Counted from the first letter of the stretch, positions 1 to 9,598 are shown. The stretch is 63,571 nucleotides of DNA from Hyphomicrobiaceae bacterium (GCA_025359165.1 JANYHG010000191.1:1-63571), one strand, 5' to 3'. The notes: generated by a model not told the origin, from the sequence alone. Translations and numbers: made by a program.

Positions 1-2
1 AT

Positions 3-1496
3 CTATGCATGACGCGGGTTCAGCCGCACACCCTTACGCAGATGCTTGAACGGGAACACCGACGGATCGGCGACAACCGGCCCTGGCGCGGTGGCGACGA
101 TCACCCTCTCGGCGATCGGCTGGAAGTCGGCCCGGAAATGCACACTCGATTTGAGTACCAGAATTTTGCAGTCCGCCGGCTCCAGCCCGACATGTCGGAA
201 CAGTTCCTGATCGTACACCTGCGCCTTGTTCGACACCACGATGACACGAATGCCGGGTGCCACCTCGATCAAAGCCGTGAGCCCGTGATTTGCCGGATTC
301 CCTTTACCCATCGGCCCCGTGTAGGTGAACTGACCATCGGTAAGCTTCAAAACTTTGGCCGTGACCGTCAGCGGCACCCCATCCGACTTGCCACCCAGCG
401 CCAATGTGATCGACGCACCCGTTCCCGCTCGATGATACGCCGCCGCCGCATCCGCATCGTTGATCAGGCCGAGCACCGCACCCTGCGCATTCTGCCTGAT
501 CAACTCGGCCAGCAGGCCCGTCGTGTCACCATGTCCGCCACCGCCCGGATTGTCCTGCGTATCGGCGATAACGATGGGCCTCTTGGATGAATTCGACAGC
601 CGGATCGCCTCCGCGACCGCAGCCTCAGCGGGCACGACATCGAGTTTGAAGCTTGTTTCCCGCGCATTGACGTAATCGACCAGCGCACCGACCGCCTTCT
701 GCGCCTCGGCTTCCGTTTCCGCGTACGCCGCGACAGCTGCCCCGCAGTCGGCAAAATCGGCGTATGGAAATCCGAAACAGAAGCCCAATTCGGCCACCTT
801 GGTTTCGCTGGCGATCCGCCCCCGTTCGTCGAACACCGGCGACATCGGCGGCATCAGCGTGCATTGGCTTGTGATTGGGATCCAGAAATCAATCTGCTTG
901 AACGCCCGCGCCCACGGCTTACCCCGCTTGATACGTTCGAGCAGCAACGCCATCGCACGTCCACCCGCCGCCGGCATATCGACGTGCGGATACGTGCGAA
1001 ACGGCGCGATGGCATCTGACCGCTCCACCATCGCCGCGGTCAGATTACAATGCGGGTCGACGCTGATCGTCAGCGGCGTTCCGCCGACGATGGCGCGCAC
1101 ACGGCGCAGCAATTCCCCCTCCATATCGGGAAAGCTGTCCGACACCGCAGCCCCGTGCAGATCGAGATAGACGCCATCGAGCGGCCCCGCATCCAGAGCA
1201 TGTGAAAGCCGCGCGCAGATCAGTGCGGCGATACGCTCGAACGCCTCGTCCTGCACCGGTCCTGCCGGGTTGGCGAAACACCAGGCCAGCGGTACCAGCG
1301 TGACGCCGGCCGCATCCGCTGCTTCGATCGCCCCGGCCAGCGGCACCGACCTGCCCCGTATCCCCGCCAGCAGCGGCTCGCCCTCCGTCAGTCCCAGCCA
1401 GCCACCCGGGCTGACGAAATCGACATATCGGGTGGGTCGCGGTGCAAACGAATGACTTTCGTGCAAAAACCCGCCGACCGCGATCCTCAACGGCAT
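3..1496 (-). CDS. M81 family metallopeptidase / MlrC-like protein
   Basis: 497-residue protein of the M81 (MlrC-like) family; the founding member acts in microcystin breakdown, but most relatives have unknown substrates. The N-terminal domain opens with GGFLHESHSF, where H12-E13 fit the family's HE signature. An LHGAA segment and a DPHCNL segment supply further likely metal ligands, and DNPGGGGHGDTTG marks the C-terminal MlrC domain. The frame is open 81 bases further upstream, but that extension (Arg/Cys/Trp mix) looks non-coding, so I chose the ATG at 1496, which directly precedes the conserved start. The stop lies at the window edge, so the gene is complete. It is co-oriented with the DUF2794 gene 64 bases upstream. 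No signal peptide is seen, so it is likely cytoplasmic. The family call is firm; the substrate is unknown. Confidence 0.9.
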   Translation of the reverse strand: MPLRIAVGGFLHESHSFAPRPTRYVDFVSPGGWLGLTEGEPLLAGIRGRSVPLAGAIEAADAAGVTLVPLAWCFANPAGPVQDEAFERIAALICARLSHALDAGPLDGVYLDLHGAAVSDSFPDMEGELLRRVRAIVGGTPLTISVDPHCNLTAAMVERSDAIAPFRTYPHVDMPAAGGRAMALLLERIKRGKPWARAFKQIDFWIPITSQCTLMPPMSPVFDERGRIASETKVAELGFCFGFPYADFADCGAAVAAYAETEAEAQKAVGALVDYVNARETSFKLDVVPAEAAVAEAIRLSNSSKRPIVIADTQDNPGGGGHGDTTGLLAELIRQNAQGAVLGLINDADAAAAYHRAGTGASITLALGGKSDGVPLTVTAKVLKLTDGQFTYTGPMGKGNPANHGLTALIEVAPGIRVIVVSNKAQVYDQELFRHVGLEPADCKILVLKSSVHFRADFQPIAERVIVATAPGPVVADPSVFPFKHLRKGVRLNPRHA

Positions 1497-1560
1497 GTGT
1501 AACCCCTCGTGATATACTGATGGCGCGATACACACGCGTTCCGCAGGTCGGCACCACGCC

Positions 1561-1971
1561 TCATCGCCCGACGACACTGAACTTTTTGGCCAGCACGTCC
1601 AGCACCCGCGACAACTCGTGCCCGCGCTTGAGAATGAGCCCCGTCGGCGTCACCACCGAATAGGCACCTTGTTTCCGCGCCAGCTTCGGCGACTTCTCGA
1701 TCCTGTAGAGCGGCACCTCGCTGGTCCGCCTGAAAATCGAAAACACCGCCGTTTCGCGCCCGAAATCCATAGCGTAGTCACGACACTCACCCTCGGCCAT
1801 CAACCGCCCATACACGGCCAGGATCGCGCTCAGTTCGCCACGTGTGAAAGCGGTGACGGAGTTCGACCCAAAGGCCTGGCCCGAAACGTGACCGGAGGTG
1901 CCCCCACCACCGGACGACCCTGCATCCCGCCTTGGCCCCTGCCTCAACGGTATCGGCTCGACATCGCCCAT
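1561..1971 (-). CDS. DUF2794 domain-containing protein
   Basis: 136-residue protein with the DUF2794 signature: a block reading FTRGELSAILAVYGRLMAEG, then CRDYAMDFGRETAVFSIFRR and EVPLYRIEKSPKLARKQGAY, ending in an LILKRGHELSRVL helix. This short family is nearly confined to Alphaproteobacteria and has no assigned function. The N-terminal 30 residues are Gly/Ser-rich and probably disordered. The frame is open to 2136, but the ATG at 1971 gives the usual family length and starts just before the variable region. It lies upstream of the M81 gene on the same strand and is divergent from the FAH-family gene at 2100, so 1972-2099 probably carries both promoters. Confidence 0.88.
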   Translation of the reverse strand: MGDVEPIPLRQGPRRDAGSSGGGGTSGHVSGQAFGSNSVTAFTRGELSAILAVYGRLMAEGECRDYAMDFGRETAVFSIFRRTSEVPLYRIEKSPKLARKQGAYSVVTPTGLILKRGHELSRVLDVLAKKFSVVGR

Positions 1972-2099
1972 GAAGCGCCTTTCGGTAAATGGCCAGAGCA
2001 CTGGAAGTTGCCGAGAATTTAATGCCGCCTTTGCCACGAACGCAAGCTGTCTGCTAAGGCTGAACGATAACGCGCCCCTCCAAGCCAGGATCCACTCGC

Positions 2100-2783
2100 A
2101 TGACCTACGTGTTCGCCCCGCAGCCGATTCCCACATTGCCGGTCACCGGCACGACGCAGCTGTTTCCCGTGCACCGCATCTACTGCGTGGGCCGCAACTA
2201 CGAAGAACATGCGCGCGAGATGGGCCACGATCCGAAAAAGGAAGCGCCGTTCTTCTTCCAGAAGAACCCGGGCAATCTCCTGCTCGGCAAGACCATGCCG
2301 TACCCCGACAAAACCAACGATTTTCATTTCGAGATCGAGTTGGTCGTCGCACTCAAATCCGGTGGCAAGAACATCGCCGCCGCTGATGCGATGCAGCAAG
2401 TCTATGGCTACGCCGTCGGTCTCGACATGACGCGCCGCGATCTCCAGAGCGACATGAAGAAAGCCGGCCGCCCCTGGGAGATCGGCAAGGCCTTCGAAGC
2501 CTCTGCCCCCTGCACCGCGCTGCATCCCGCCAGCGCCATCGGCCATCCGACTAAAGGTGCCATCTGGGTCGACGTCAACGGCGAGCGTCGTCAGACCGGC
2601 GATCTCGCCCAGATGATTTGGGACATTCCCAACCAGATCGCATTCCTGTCTGGCCTGTTCGAACTTCGTGCCGGCGACCTCATTTTCACCGGCACGCCTG
2701 CCGGCGTCGGTGCGGTCAAAAAGGGCGACAAGCTGCACGGCCACGTCGACGGCGTCGACGACATCCACATCTCGGTGGTCTGA
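2100..2783 (+). CDS. Fumarylacetoacetate hydrolase (FAH) family protein
   Basis: 227-residue single-domain FAH-family enzyme. The family hydrolyses C-C bonds in acylpyruvates or decarboxylates oxaloacetate-like acids using a divalent metal. The entry motif YCVGRNYEEHARE (residues 28-40) and the metal-ligand set E78, E80 (FEIEL) and D109 (GLDMTRRD) are present, as is the C-terminal ELRAGDLIFTGTPAGVG strand-loop. The size matches small acylpyruvase/FAHD1-like members, not long FAH. It is followed after 78 bases by a DHDPS-family aldolase on the same strand. That pairing suggests a short catabolic operon for a keto acid, but the substrate cannot be read from sequence. Confidence 0.92.
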   Translation: MTYVFAPQPIPTLPVTGTTQLFPVHRIYCVGRNYEEHAREMGHDPKKEAPFFFQKNPGNLLLGKTMPYPDKTNDFHFEIELVVALKSGGKNIAAADAMQQVYGYAVGLDMTRRDLQSDMKKAGRPWEIGKAFEASAPCTALHPASAIGHPTKGAIWVDVNGERRQTGDLAQMIWDIPNQIAFLSGLFELRAGDLIFTGTPAGVGAVKKGDKLHGHVDGVDDIHISVV

Positions 2784-2861
2784 TCGCAGGTGCCTCCGGG
2801 AAAGCGTACAGCGGTTTTCCGATAAGAAGCACGCCATGACAAAGCTGGAACGATCCGCACG

Positions 2862-3752
2862 ATGGCGACAGATCTGCATGGCGTATTTCCCTATCTGGTG
2901 TCCCCCGTGGCACCGGACGGGAAAATATTGGTCGACGTCTTGGCGAAGCTGTCGGCCGACCTTATCGGCAAGGGCGTTCACGGGCTGACGCCGCTCGGAT
3001 CCACAGGTGAGTTCGCCTACCTGAATGCGGGCCAGCGACAAACCGTCGTCGAGACCGTCATTGCGGCTGCAGCCAAACGCGTACCCGTCATCGCGGGCGT
3101 CGCCGCCACCACCATCGCCGATGCCATAGCCCAGACCCGCACCTACGAACGCCTCGGTGCCGACGGCATCCTGGCCGTCATGGAGGCCTACTTCCCCATC
3201 GACGACGCAGGTGTGGTCGCCTACTTCACAGCCATCGCCAAAGCCACGTCTCTGCCTGTTGTGCTCTATACGAATCCTAATTTTCAGCGTTCGGACCTTT
3301 CGATCCCCGCCATCGTGCAGCTTTCGAAAATCCCCAATATCCGCTACCTCAAGGATGCCTCGAACAACACCGGCCGGTTGCTGTCCATCCTCAACGCCAC
3401 GCAAGGCCGTCTGCAGGTCTTCGCCGCCTCCGCTCATATCCCGGCGACCGTTATGTTGATCGGCGGCGTCGGCTGGATGGCCGGGCCGGCATGCGCGGTG
3501 CCCGCAGCATCGGTCACCCTCTATGATCTGTGCCGCGCCGCCCGTTGGCCGGAAGCCATGACCTTGCAACGCAGCCTCTGGGCCCTCAATCAAGCGTTCG
3601 CAAAACACAATCTGGCGGCCTGCATCAAGGGCGCGCTCACGTTGCAAGGCTATGCGGTCGGCGACCCGCTGCCGCCGCAGGCACCACTTTCGGCGGCCGG
3701 CATCTCGGAAGTCCGCGCGGCGCTCGCGTCTGTCGACGCCTTAACCTTATGA
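2862..3752 (+). CDS. Dihydrodipicolinate synthase family protein (class I aldolase)
   Basis: 296-residue TIM-barrel aldolase of the DapA/NanA superfamily. The PLGSTGEF loop (residues 44-51), tyrosine 136 (VVLYTNPN) and Schiff-base lysine 164 (IRYLKDAS) are all present, so it should be active on a pyruvate-like donor. It is probably not the biosynthetic DapA: it sits behind an FAH-family hydrolase and no lysine-pathway genes are nearby. A catabolic keto-acid aldolase or dehydratase is more likely. The ATG at 2862 is the only good start in this frame. Downstream, 151 non-coding bases separate it from the DUF4337 gene. Confidence 0.9.
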   Translation: MATDLHGVFPYLVSPVAPDGKILVDVLAKLSADLIGKGVHGLTPLGSTGEFAYLNAGQRQTVVETVIAAAAKRVPVIAGVAATTIADAIAQTRTYERLGADGILAVMEAYFPIDDAGVVAYFTAIAKATSLPVVLYTNPNFQRSDLSIPAIVQLSKIPNIRYLKDASNNTGRLLSILNATQGRLQVFAASAHIPATVMLIGGVGWMAGPACAVPAASVTLYDLCRAARWPEAMTLQRSLWALNQAFAKHNLAACIKGALTLQGYAVGDPLPPQAPLSAAGISEVRAALASVDALTL

Positions 3753-3903
3753 ACGGACAAATGTTGTTCCGCGGCGCTCTGCGACGAAAAAGGTCGTGAG
3801 CTTGCATGATTGGACTTAGTTCGTCACGACACACAGTCGGTCAGCAGCCACAGGCAGTCCACGTCGAAGCGTCGTGGGTGCGATCAAAACAGGGAATCAT
3901 ACG

Positions 3904-4518
3904 ATGTCACACGGAGCCGGTCACGGCGTAGAACACGGCAGCGGCGATGCCAGTTCGAAACGCATCGCCATCTTCATTACCGTGATCGGTCTATTCTTGG
4001 CGGTCGCCGAAACGATGGCCAAAGGTGCGCAGACCAATTCGATAGCCAGCAACGTTCAATCGTCGAACCTGTGGTCGTTCTATCAGGCCAAGACGATCCG
4101 GCAGACGACATTGAAAACCGCCGCCGAGCAGATGGAAATCGACGAAGCCTTGGCCAAGGATCCGGCAGTCAAGGAGCGGCTGACCAAGCGCATCGCCGAA
4201 TGGCGCGCCGACGTCGCCCGTTACCAGAGCGAGCCGAAAACGAACGCCCAGCATGAAAACGTCGGCGAGGGCCGCAAGGAACTGCAGGAGCGCGCCTTGG
4301 CCGCCGAGGTCAAACGAGACGTCTACACCAATCAGTATCACGCCTTCGAAATCGGCTCGGCGGCCTTCCAGATCGCGATCGTCATGGCCTCGGTTTACCT
4401 GCTCACCCACATCGTCTATCTTTTGTGGATGGCGTCCGGCCTTGTCGGTATCGGCCTGCTCTTCTCGATGATCGGCATGTTCTCGCCTGGCCTCATTCAG
4501 ACCATCCTCCACCATTGA
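3904..4518 (+). CDS. DUF4337 domain-containing membrane protein
   Basis: 204-residue inner-membrane protein of the DUF4337 family, of unknown function. A His/Gly-rich start is followed by a first membrane helix (RIAIFITVIGLFLAVAETM, about residues 18-36). A long charged central region (about 50-140), probably helical, sits outside the bilayer, and two hydrophobic helices lie near the C terminus (about 155-200). The conserved SNLWSFYQAKTIRQTTLK segment follows the first helix. The ATG at 3904 was chosen over an in-frame upstream start because it begins next to the conserved part. A clear intrinsic terminator follows at 4558. Confidence 0.88.
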   Translation: MSHGAGHGVEHGSGDASSKRIAIFITVIGLFLAVAETMAKGAQTNSIASNVQSSNLWSFYQAKTIRQTTLKTAAEQMEIDEALAKDPAVKERLTKRIAEWRADVARYQSEPKTNAQHENVGEGRKELQERALAAEVKRDVYTNQYHAFEIGSAAFQIAIVMASVYLLTHIVYLLWMASGLVGIGLLFSMIGMFSPGLIQTILHH

Positions 4519-4557
4519 GCAAATCTCCGCCGCGCGTCTAAACCGGAACGAACCCTC

Positions 4558-4592
4558 ACGCCTTGGTGCCCGTCACCAGGGCGTTTTCTTTT
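4558..4592 (+). terminator. Rho-independent terminator after the DUF4337 gene
   Basis: An 11-bp stem (ACGCCTTGGTG pairing with CACCAGGGCGT, one G-U pair) closes a 5-base loop and runs into TTTTCTTTT. It is 40 bases after the stop codon. Confidence 0.85.
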
Positions 4593-4738
4593 GCGGCCAC
4601 GCCGCCTCGTCTGTCGGAAAACGGCACGCGCCTTAAACAACTTTAAATCTTTGCTGGGCATCTTGAGCTGAGGCACAGCCGCACTCGCTCTGTGCGGCAT
4701 CGTCGAGTGGTGTCAGTAGCCAAGTATATGAGGACGCA

Positions 4739-5515
4739 ATGAACCTGACGTATCGCACCGTTTTCGCGGCAACCGCAGCGCTGGTCGCTGGCACCGCAGG
4801 CGCTCTCGCCGCCGATTTGTACGGCGGCAGCATGAAGGACGGTGGCGGTTACGCGCCGCCCGAGACGACGCGCCCGGCGATGTTCTACGCCCGCGCCGAC
4901 TTCACCGCATCGTCCAACGACCTGGGCAGCGTGCACGAACAACCCAACTACCTGCTGAACGACACCCACATCTCCAACAGCCGCATGTGGGGAGGCGGCA
5001 TCGGCATGTATTTCTCGCCCAGCGTCCGCGGCGACCTGACACTCGACTGGTCCAATTCGGCATCCGTAAATGTTGCAGGCAACAACAGCCTCGGCAGCGC
5101 TCAAGGTCAGTTCGGCGTCAAGCGGATGGTCGGCCTCGCCAACCTCTATTACGATTTCGATACGCGGACGCGGTTCACCCCTTACCTCGGCGTCGGGCTC
5201 GGCTTTTCGCGCAACACGACCACTGCAGGCGACGGCTCCGCGATCTGTATTCCTTGCGGCGGCACCGCCACGATTACCACCGACGGCGCGACCAAGACGA
5301 ATGCGGCCGGTGCGTTCATGGCAGGCTTCTCGGCCAAGCTTTACGACCGCTGGATGTTGGATGCCGGCTATCGCTTTCTCTACACCGGCGACGCCAAGAC
5401 CAGCGACATGGCTGTGACTTATGCCAACGGCACCACGACGACTATTCCAAGCCTGCACGTCAACGATCTCTACGCGCACGAACTGCGTGTCGGACTGCGC
5501 ATGGACCTGCGCTGA
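4739..5515 (+). CDS. Outer-membrane beta-barrel protein (Omp25/OmpW-like fold)
   Basis: 258-residue exported protein with a signal peptide (about residues 1-24, cleavage after GALAA) and alternating beta-strand segments typical of small 8-stranded barrels of rhizobial Omp25/31-type proteins. Strands such as FTPYLGVGLGFSRN and WMLDAGYRFLYTG are recognisable. A loop carries two nearby cysteines (ICIPCGG), which could form a disulfide. It ends HELRVGLRMDLR, so it lacks the terminal aromatic residue usual for BAM-recognised barrels, although its paralogue downstream ends in Trp. A GAGGA ribosome site lies just upstream of the ATG. The next gene encodes a paralogue, suggesting an old tandem duplication. 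Confidence 0.87.
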   Translation: MNLTYRTVFAATAALVAGTAGALAADLYGGSMKDGGGYAPPETTRPAMFYARADFTASSNDLGSVHEQPNYLLNDTHISNSRMWGGGIGMYFSPSVRGDLTLDWSNSASVNVAGNNSLGSAQGQFGVKRMVGLANLYYDFDTRTRFTPYLGVGLGFSRNTTTAGDGSAICIPCGGTATITTDGATKTNAAGAFMAGFSAKLYDRWMLDAGYRFLYTGDAKTSDMAVTYANGTTTTIPSLHVNDLYAHELRVGLRMDLR

Positions 5516-5807
5516 ACCACGCGCGAACTATAACGGCGACGCCACATCCGGCGGCGTCACGAACCGAGACCGGGCGTTCAATCGCCCGTCTTATACTTGA
5601 TCCCGCCGTTGCGGATGGTCGAGTGTTTCTGGGCGCAAGGGTCTGACCCGAGCGCGCCTCCTGGTTGTCTCTCGTGTGCGTAAGGCAAGCCGTCCACGGC
5701 CGCCCAGGAAGCACATCAGCAACACCAGCCTCTGTCGACGCGGGGTTCGTTTCCAGAACGGACCTTGCCGAAGGGCATCAGTCCGCCGACACCGAGGAAA
5801 ATCTCCG

Positions 5808-6713
5808 ATGCGCCTGACTTATGCTTGCCTTGCCTTCTGCCTTGCCGGCGCGCTCGGCGCGACCGCGCCTGCCTCCGCCGGTGATTTGTCCAACGGCGCC
5901 GCCAACGGCATTCGCGACTATGGCTCTCCCGGCGTGCCCGTCCCGATGCCGACCACCTATGAAGAAAACTTCAAATGGTACGTCCGCGGCGACGTCGGCG
6001 TCGCCTTCAAGAACAGCGGCACCATCGACACCGGCGGCTGGCCGATCTCAGTCAACCAGCCCGCGAATTGGACTGAACAGAGCATTATCGGTCTCGGCTT
6101 TGGACGCTATCTGTCGCCATCGTTCAGGGTCGAGGCTACCGTCGACTACCGCACCGAGCGCAGCTTGGCGTCCGGCATCAAGGCAACCCCGGACACATTC
6201 TTACAGCGCGCGGTGGCGGGTACTTCCGCAGTCAATTGGTACCATGGCATCCAAGCCGAAGATGTCGGCTACCAGAACACGACGCTGCTGATGAGCGGCT
6301 ACTACGACTTCAATGAGCGCGGCAAATTCCGCCCCTACGTCGGTGCGGGCATCGGCCTCGCTGTGCACCAGCTCAACCGTCGTGGTGGCACGCAGTACGA
6401 CTGCTACGACGGCCAGATCACTGTGGCTGGCACACCGCCCACCGTTAGCCCCGGCTGTTCGGAAACCAACGGTCTAACGTATAAGTACACCAACTACTCC
6501 AGCGCCCACAGCATCGGCTATGGTTTGGCCGCGCAGGCATCTGCTGGCGTCTCCTACGCAATCTCGCCGCGCACGCATTGGGACACCGGTTACCGCCTCC
6601 TGTGGCAGAGCGGCCGCATTGGCGTCGGCAGCATGGACGGCCTGAGCCAGTTGCACATCGCCGACCGCTTCGAGCACGAACTGCGCACCGGCGTCCGCTG
6701 GGACCTCTGGTAA
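5808..6713 (+). CDS. Outer-membrane beta-barrel protein, paralogue of the upstream gene
   Basis: 301-residue exported beta-barrel. The signal peptide (about residues 1-23, ending PASAG) follows the ATG at 5808, chosen because the longer open frame upstream is Arg-rich and would bury the signal. It shares with the preceding protein the strand pattern, the RPYVGAGIGLAVH-like strand and the C-terminal HELRxGxRxDL block, and it ends in Trp as expected for an outer-membrane barrel. Insertions in the loops include a Cys pair (YDCYDG ... PGCSE). It is separated from the first barrel by 292 bases, so it may have its own promoter. A G/C-rich hairpin follows at 6741. Function is unknown; porin-like or structural roles are possible. 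Confidence 0.87.
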   Translation: MRLTYACLAFCLAGALGATAPASAGDLSNGAANGIRDYGSPGVPVPMPTTYEENFKWYVRGDVGVAFKNSGTIDTGGWPISVNQPANWTEQSIIGLGFGRYLSPSFRVEATVDYRTERSLASGIKATPDTFLQRAVAGTSAVNWYHGIQAEDVGYQNTTLLMSGYYDFNERGKFRPYVGAGIGLAVHQLNRRGGTQYDCYDGQITVAGTPPTVSPGCSETNGLTYKYTNYSSAHSIGYGLAAQASAGVSYAISPRTHWDTGYRLLWQSGRIGVGSMDGLSQLHIADRFEHELRTGVRWDLW

Positions 6714-6740
6714 GCTCCACCGCAGAACCATCGACAATAT

Positions 6741-6768
6741 CAAGGGCGGACCTCCGGGGCCGCCCTTG
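6741..6768 (+). terminator. Hairpin terminator after the second barrel gene
   Basis: Perfect 9-bp stem (CAAGGGCGG / CCGCCCTTG) around a 10-base loop, 28 bases after the stop. The following T-tract is weak (TGCGTTGTC), so efficiency is uncertain. Confidence 0.6.
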
Positions 6769-6869
6769 TGCGTTGTCGCCCCTGCCGAAATGCTTGACCC
6801 GTCATCTGTGCAGGCTTAGGCACACGGCACCTGGAACACCATACGCCTCCATCTGAAAGACCGACGTCG

Positions 6870-8351
6870 ATGACGAACAAAGCCACCGCTGGTTCCAACT
6901 ATCTCAACGGCGCCACCGGCGACTGGGAGGTCGTGATCGGCTTGGAAGTGCATGCGCAGGTGGCCTCGAAAGCCAAGCTGTTTTCCGGCGCGTCCACCAC
7001 CTTCGGCGCAGAACCCAACAGCAACGTCAGCCTCGTCGACGCAGCCATGCCCGGCATGCTGCCCGTCATCAATGCTGAATGCGTGGCGCAAGCCGTCCGC
7101 ACCGGCCTCGGCCTCAAAGCCCAGATCCACAACCGCTCCATCTTCGACCGCAAGAATTACTTCTATCCCGATCTGCCGCAGGGCTATCAGATCAGCCAGT
7201 TCAAAAATCCCATCGTCGGCGAAGGCAAGATCGAGATCGACGTCGACGGCACCACCAAGACCATCGGCATCGAGCGCCTGCATCTCGAACAGGATGCCGG
7301 CAAGTCGATCCACGACCAGCACCCCGATTATTCCTACGTCGATCTGAACCGCTCCGGCGTCGCGTTGATGGAGATTGTCTCGCGGCCAGATCTTCGCTCG
7401 GCCAAGGAAGCGCAGGCCTACGTGACGAAACTGCGCTCCATCCTGCGCTATCTCGGCACCTGCGACGGGGATATGGAGAAGGGCAACATGCGCGCCGACG
7501 TCAACGTCTCCGTGCGCAAGCCCGGTGCGGAACTCGGCACACGCTGCGAAATCAAGAACGTCAACTCTATCCGCTTCATCGGCCAGGCCGTCGAATACGA
7601 AGCCCGCCGGCAGATCGACATCATCGAGGATGGCGGCAAGATCCATCAGGAAACGCGGCTGTTCGACAACGCCAAGGGCGAGACGCGCGCCATGCGCTCG
7701 AAAGAGGAAGCGCACGATTATCGCTACTTCCCCGATCCCGACCTGTTGCCGCTCGAGTTCTCGCAAGCCTTCGTCGACGGCCTGAAGAAGGGCCTGCCCG
7801 AGCTTCCCGACGAGAAGAAAGCCCGCTTCGTCAAGGAATTCGGCCTCTCCGCCTACGATGCCAACGTGCTCGTCGCCGAAAAGGAACGCGCCGATTACTT
7901 CGAGACTCACTTGCGGCTGGTGGCCGGCAAAGCCGAACCGAAAGCCGTCGCCAATTGGCTCATCAACGAAGTCTTGGGCCGCATCAACAAGGAAGGCCTG
8001 TCGCTCGAAACAGCGAAGGTCAAACCCGAAGCCAATGCCGCCATCATCGCCATGATCGCCAATGGCACAATCAGCGGCAAGGGCGCCAAGGACGTGTTTG
8101 CCATCGCCTGGGACACCGGCCGTGCACCTGTCGAGATCGTCGAAACCGAGGGCATGAAGCAGGTGACCGATATGGGTGCCATCGAGAAAGCCGTTGACGC
8201 CATCATCGCCGCCAATCCGGACAAGGTCGAACAGGCCAAGCTGAAGCCCTCCATGCTCGGCTGGTTTGTCGGGCAGGCGATGAAACAAAGCGGCGGCAAA
8301 GCCAATCCGCAGCAGGTCAACGACATGCTCAAGGCGAAGCTGGGAGTCTGA
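6870..8351 (+). CDS. gatB: Asp-tRNA(Asn)/Glu-tRNA(Gln) amidotransferase subunit B
   Basis: 493-residue GatB, the kinase/tRNA-binding subunit of the GatCAB complex that converts Glu-tRNA(Gln) or Asp-tRNA(Asn) to the amidated form in the cytoplasm. The N terminus [20 protein letters not shown], the [16 protein letters not shown] block and the family signature [20 protein letters not shown] are all present. The C-terminal YqeY-like tail ends [19 protein letters not shown]. Length is normal for alphaproteobacterial GatB. gatA and gatC are not in this window, so the genes are dispersed. A GNAT gene follows 32 bases later and is probably co-transcribed. Confidence 0.98.
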   Translation: MTNKATAGSNYLNGATGDWEVVIGLEVHAQVASKAKLFSGASTTFGAEPNSNVSLVDAAMPGMLPVINAECVAQAVRTGLGLKAQIHNRSIFDRKNYFYPDLPQGYQISQFKNPIVGEGKIEIDVDGTTKTIGIERLHLEQDAGKSIHDQHPDYSYVDLNRSGVALMEIVSRPDLRSAKEAQAYVTKLRSILRYLGTCDGDMEKGNMRADVNVSVRKPGAELGTRCEIKNVNSIRFIGQAVEYEARRQIDIIEDGGKIHQETRLFDNAKGETRAMRSKEEAHDYRYFPDPDLLPLEFSQAFVDGLKKGLPELPDEKKARFVKEFGLSAYDANVLVAEKERADYFETHLRLVAGKAEPKAVANWLINEVLGRINKEGLSLETAKVKPEANAAIIAMIANGTISGKGAKDVFAIAWDTGRAPVEIVETEGMKQVTDMGAIEKAVDAIIAANPDKVEQAKLKPSMLGWFVGQAMKQSGGKANPQQVNDMLKAKLGV

Positions 8352-8383
8352 CGTTTCCCGCCTTGATCGCGTTGGCCGAACCG

Positions 8384-8989
8384 ATGCCGATGATCGTCCG
8401 CCCCTTCCGTCACAGCGATCGCCCCGCCATGAGCGCACTCTACGGCGCTGCATGGCACGCGACCTATGATGCCATCGACGGTGCCGCAACCATCGATCGG
8501 GTCATCGCCGCGCTCATGGATGGCGAAGCTCCGGAAATGTTCACGATGCCCGAAGGCGACATCGCCCTCGTTGCAGACCTCGATGGCCGACTGCTCGGCG
8601 GCGTTCGCGGCCATCCGCGTGGCGATGCCGTCCACCTCTCCGGCATGTACGTCGATCCCGGCATGCAGGGGCAGGGCGTCGGCAATGCTTTGCTGATGGC
8701 GCTGCTTGCGCACTTCCCCGACGGCACCACGCTCCGCGCCGATGTCCGGCCCACGAGCCTTTTAGCCCGTAAATTTTACGCCCGGCACGGCTTCGTTGAA
8801 ATCGGACTCGGCCGCACCGACGTCGGCGGCGACCACTGGGTCGACATGATCGAACTTCAACGCCCACCGGCAGGCATCGCAGTGCCAGCACTTCCAATAA
8901 AAAAGCGAGAGAGCCGTGCGGCATCTCTCGCTTTGATCATGCAATCTGCGCGACAAAAAATCAGGCGCGCTTTTTTGCGACGGGCTTGA
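8384..8989 (+). CDS. GNAT family N-acetyltransferase with read-through C-terminal extension
   Basis: 201-residue acetyltransferase. The acetyl-CoA-binding motif A appears as LSGMYVDPGMQGQGVGNALLMALLAHF (about residues 86-112), and motif B as ARKFYARHGFVEIGLGRT. The fold should end at about VDMIELQR (near residue 160). The remaining roughly 40 residues are Lys/Arg/Ala-rich and are encoded by the bidirectional terminator at 8897-8934 and by antisense of the H1-like gene, so an ancestral stop was probably lost. The frame is also open from a TTG at 8363; ATGs at 8384 and 8390 are equally plausible. It probably shares the gatB transcript. Substrate is unknown. Confidence 0.85.
   Translation: MPMIVRPFRHSDRPAMSALYGAAWHATYDAIDGAATIDRVIAALMDGEAPEMFTMPEGDIALVADLDGRLLGGVRGHPRGDAVHLSGMYVDPGMQGQGVGNALLMALLAHFPDGTTLRADVRPTSLLARKFYARHGFVEIGLGRTDVGGDHWVDMIELQRPPAGIAVPALPIKKRESRAASLALIMQSARQKIRRAFLRRA
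8897..8934. terminator. Bidirectional terminator between GNAT and H1-like genes
   Basis: An 11-bp perfect stem (AAAGCGAGAGA / TCTCTCGCTTT) with further GCC/GGC pairing inside. A run of A bases on the left gives a U-tract for the leftward H1-like transcript. It lies inside the 3' part of the GNAT reading frame. Confidence 0.75.
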
Positions 8990-9185
8990 CCGCAATCTTG
9001 CGGGCCTTCGTCGCCTTTTTTGCCGGCGCTTTTTTGCCAGCCATTTTCTTCAGCCGCGAGCGCGCAGCAAGCGTGTTGCCCGTCGAACGATTTGTCTTCT
9101 TGCGCGGGGCTGCGCGCGCCGCCTTCTTCTTTTGCGTCTCGACGTTTCGCGCCGAACGCGCGCCGGGTGCCTTTGGTGCAGGCAT
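8961..9185 (-). CDS. Small histone-H1-like Lys/Ala-rich basic protein
   Basis: 74-residue highly basic protein rich in Lys, Ala and Arg, with no acidic patch. The C-terminal half carries KKA/PAKKA-type repeats like the C-terminal tail of histone H1 and of bacterial H1-like (Hc1/AlgP-type) DNA-binding proteins. It probably binds nucleic acid non-specifically. The start is clear: an AAGGAGAA ribosome site lies 7 bases before the ATG at 9185. The gene overlaps the tail of the convergent GNAT frame by 29 bases. No globular domain is visible, so the H1-like label rests on composition only. Confidence 0.75.
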   Translation of the reverse strand: MPAPKAPGARSARNVETQKKKAARAAPRKKTNRSTGNTLAARSRLKKMAGKKAPAKKATKARKIAVKPVAKKRA

Positions 9186-9598
9186 GGAAATTCTCCTTCG
9201 TCTGCGGTTGAACTGCGCAGGTGTTAGGCAATATCCGCATAGCTTACAAGATAAAGTTGCCCGCACATTTCGTCGCGCATCGGCAGTTGTGGTCGCCATC
9301 GCCACGTCGTCACTGCCGCATGACATTATCGCTTGTGGAGGCCGTGACGAAAGTTATTCCTGCAATCTATGGCTTTCTGTCGCATCGCAGAATTCGACAC
9401 CGCCGCGCGCGCACGATAATTTACGACAGTGCACGCAGCTTCGACAACGACAATCTAGTGTGGGCAAATCGAGCATCACGCCTGCTGCGCCGACATTTCC
9501 CGCGCATGACTAATGTTGCAATGCCCGAGCTATCATTGCGCTCGATCGGCTGCGTTGCTCGAAAAGCCATACGCCGCAGCAGCAAACTCTCCAAACCC
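9186..9598. other. Non-coding interval upstream of the H1-like gene
   Basis: 413 bases with lower GC than the flanks. Next to 9185 lies the ribosome site of the H1-like gene. Open frames that cross this interval are extensions of shadows of pssA, and I see no tRNA, repeat or convincing small gene. It probably holds the H1-like promoter and the 3' UTR of pssA. Confidence 0.5.

Noticed and set aside
2019-3647. 542-codon open frame on the minus strand
   Set aside because: It is antisense to the FAH and DHDPS genes, Gly/Asp/Arg-rich with no domain, a typical shadow in GC-rich DNA.
6816-8489. 557-codon open frame on the minus strand
   Set aside because: Exact antisense shadow of gatB; composition is not protein-like.
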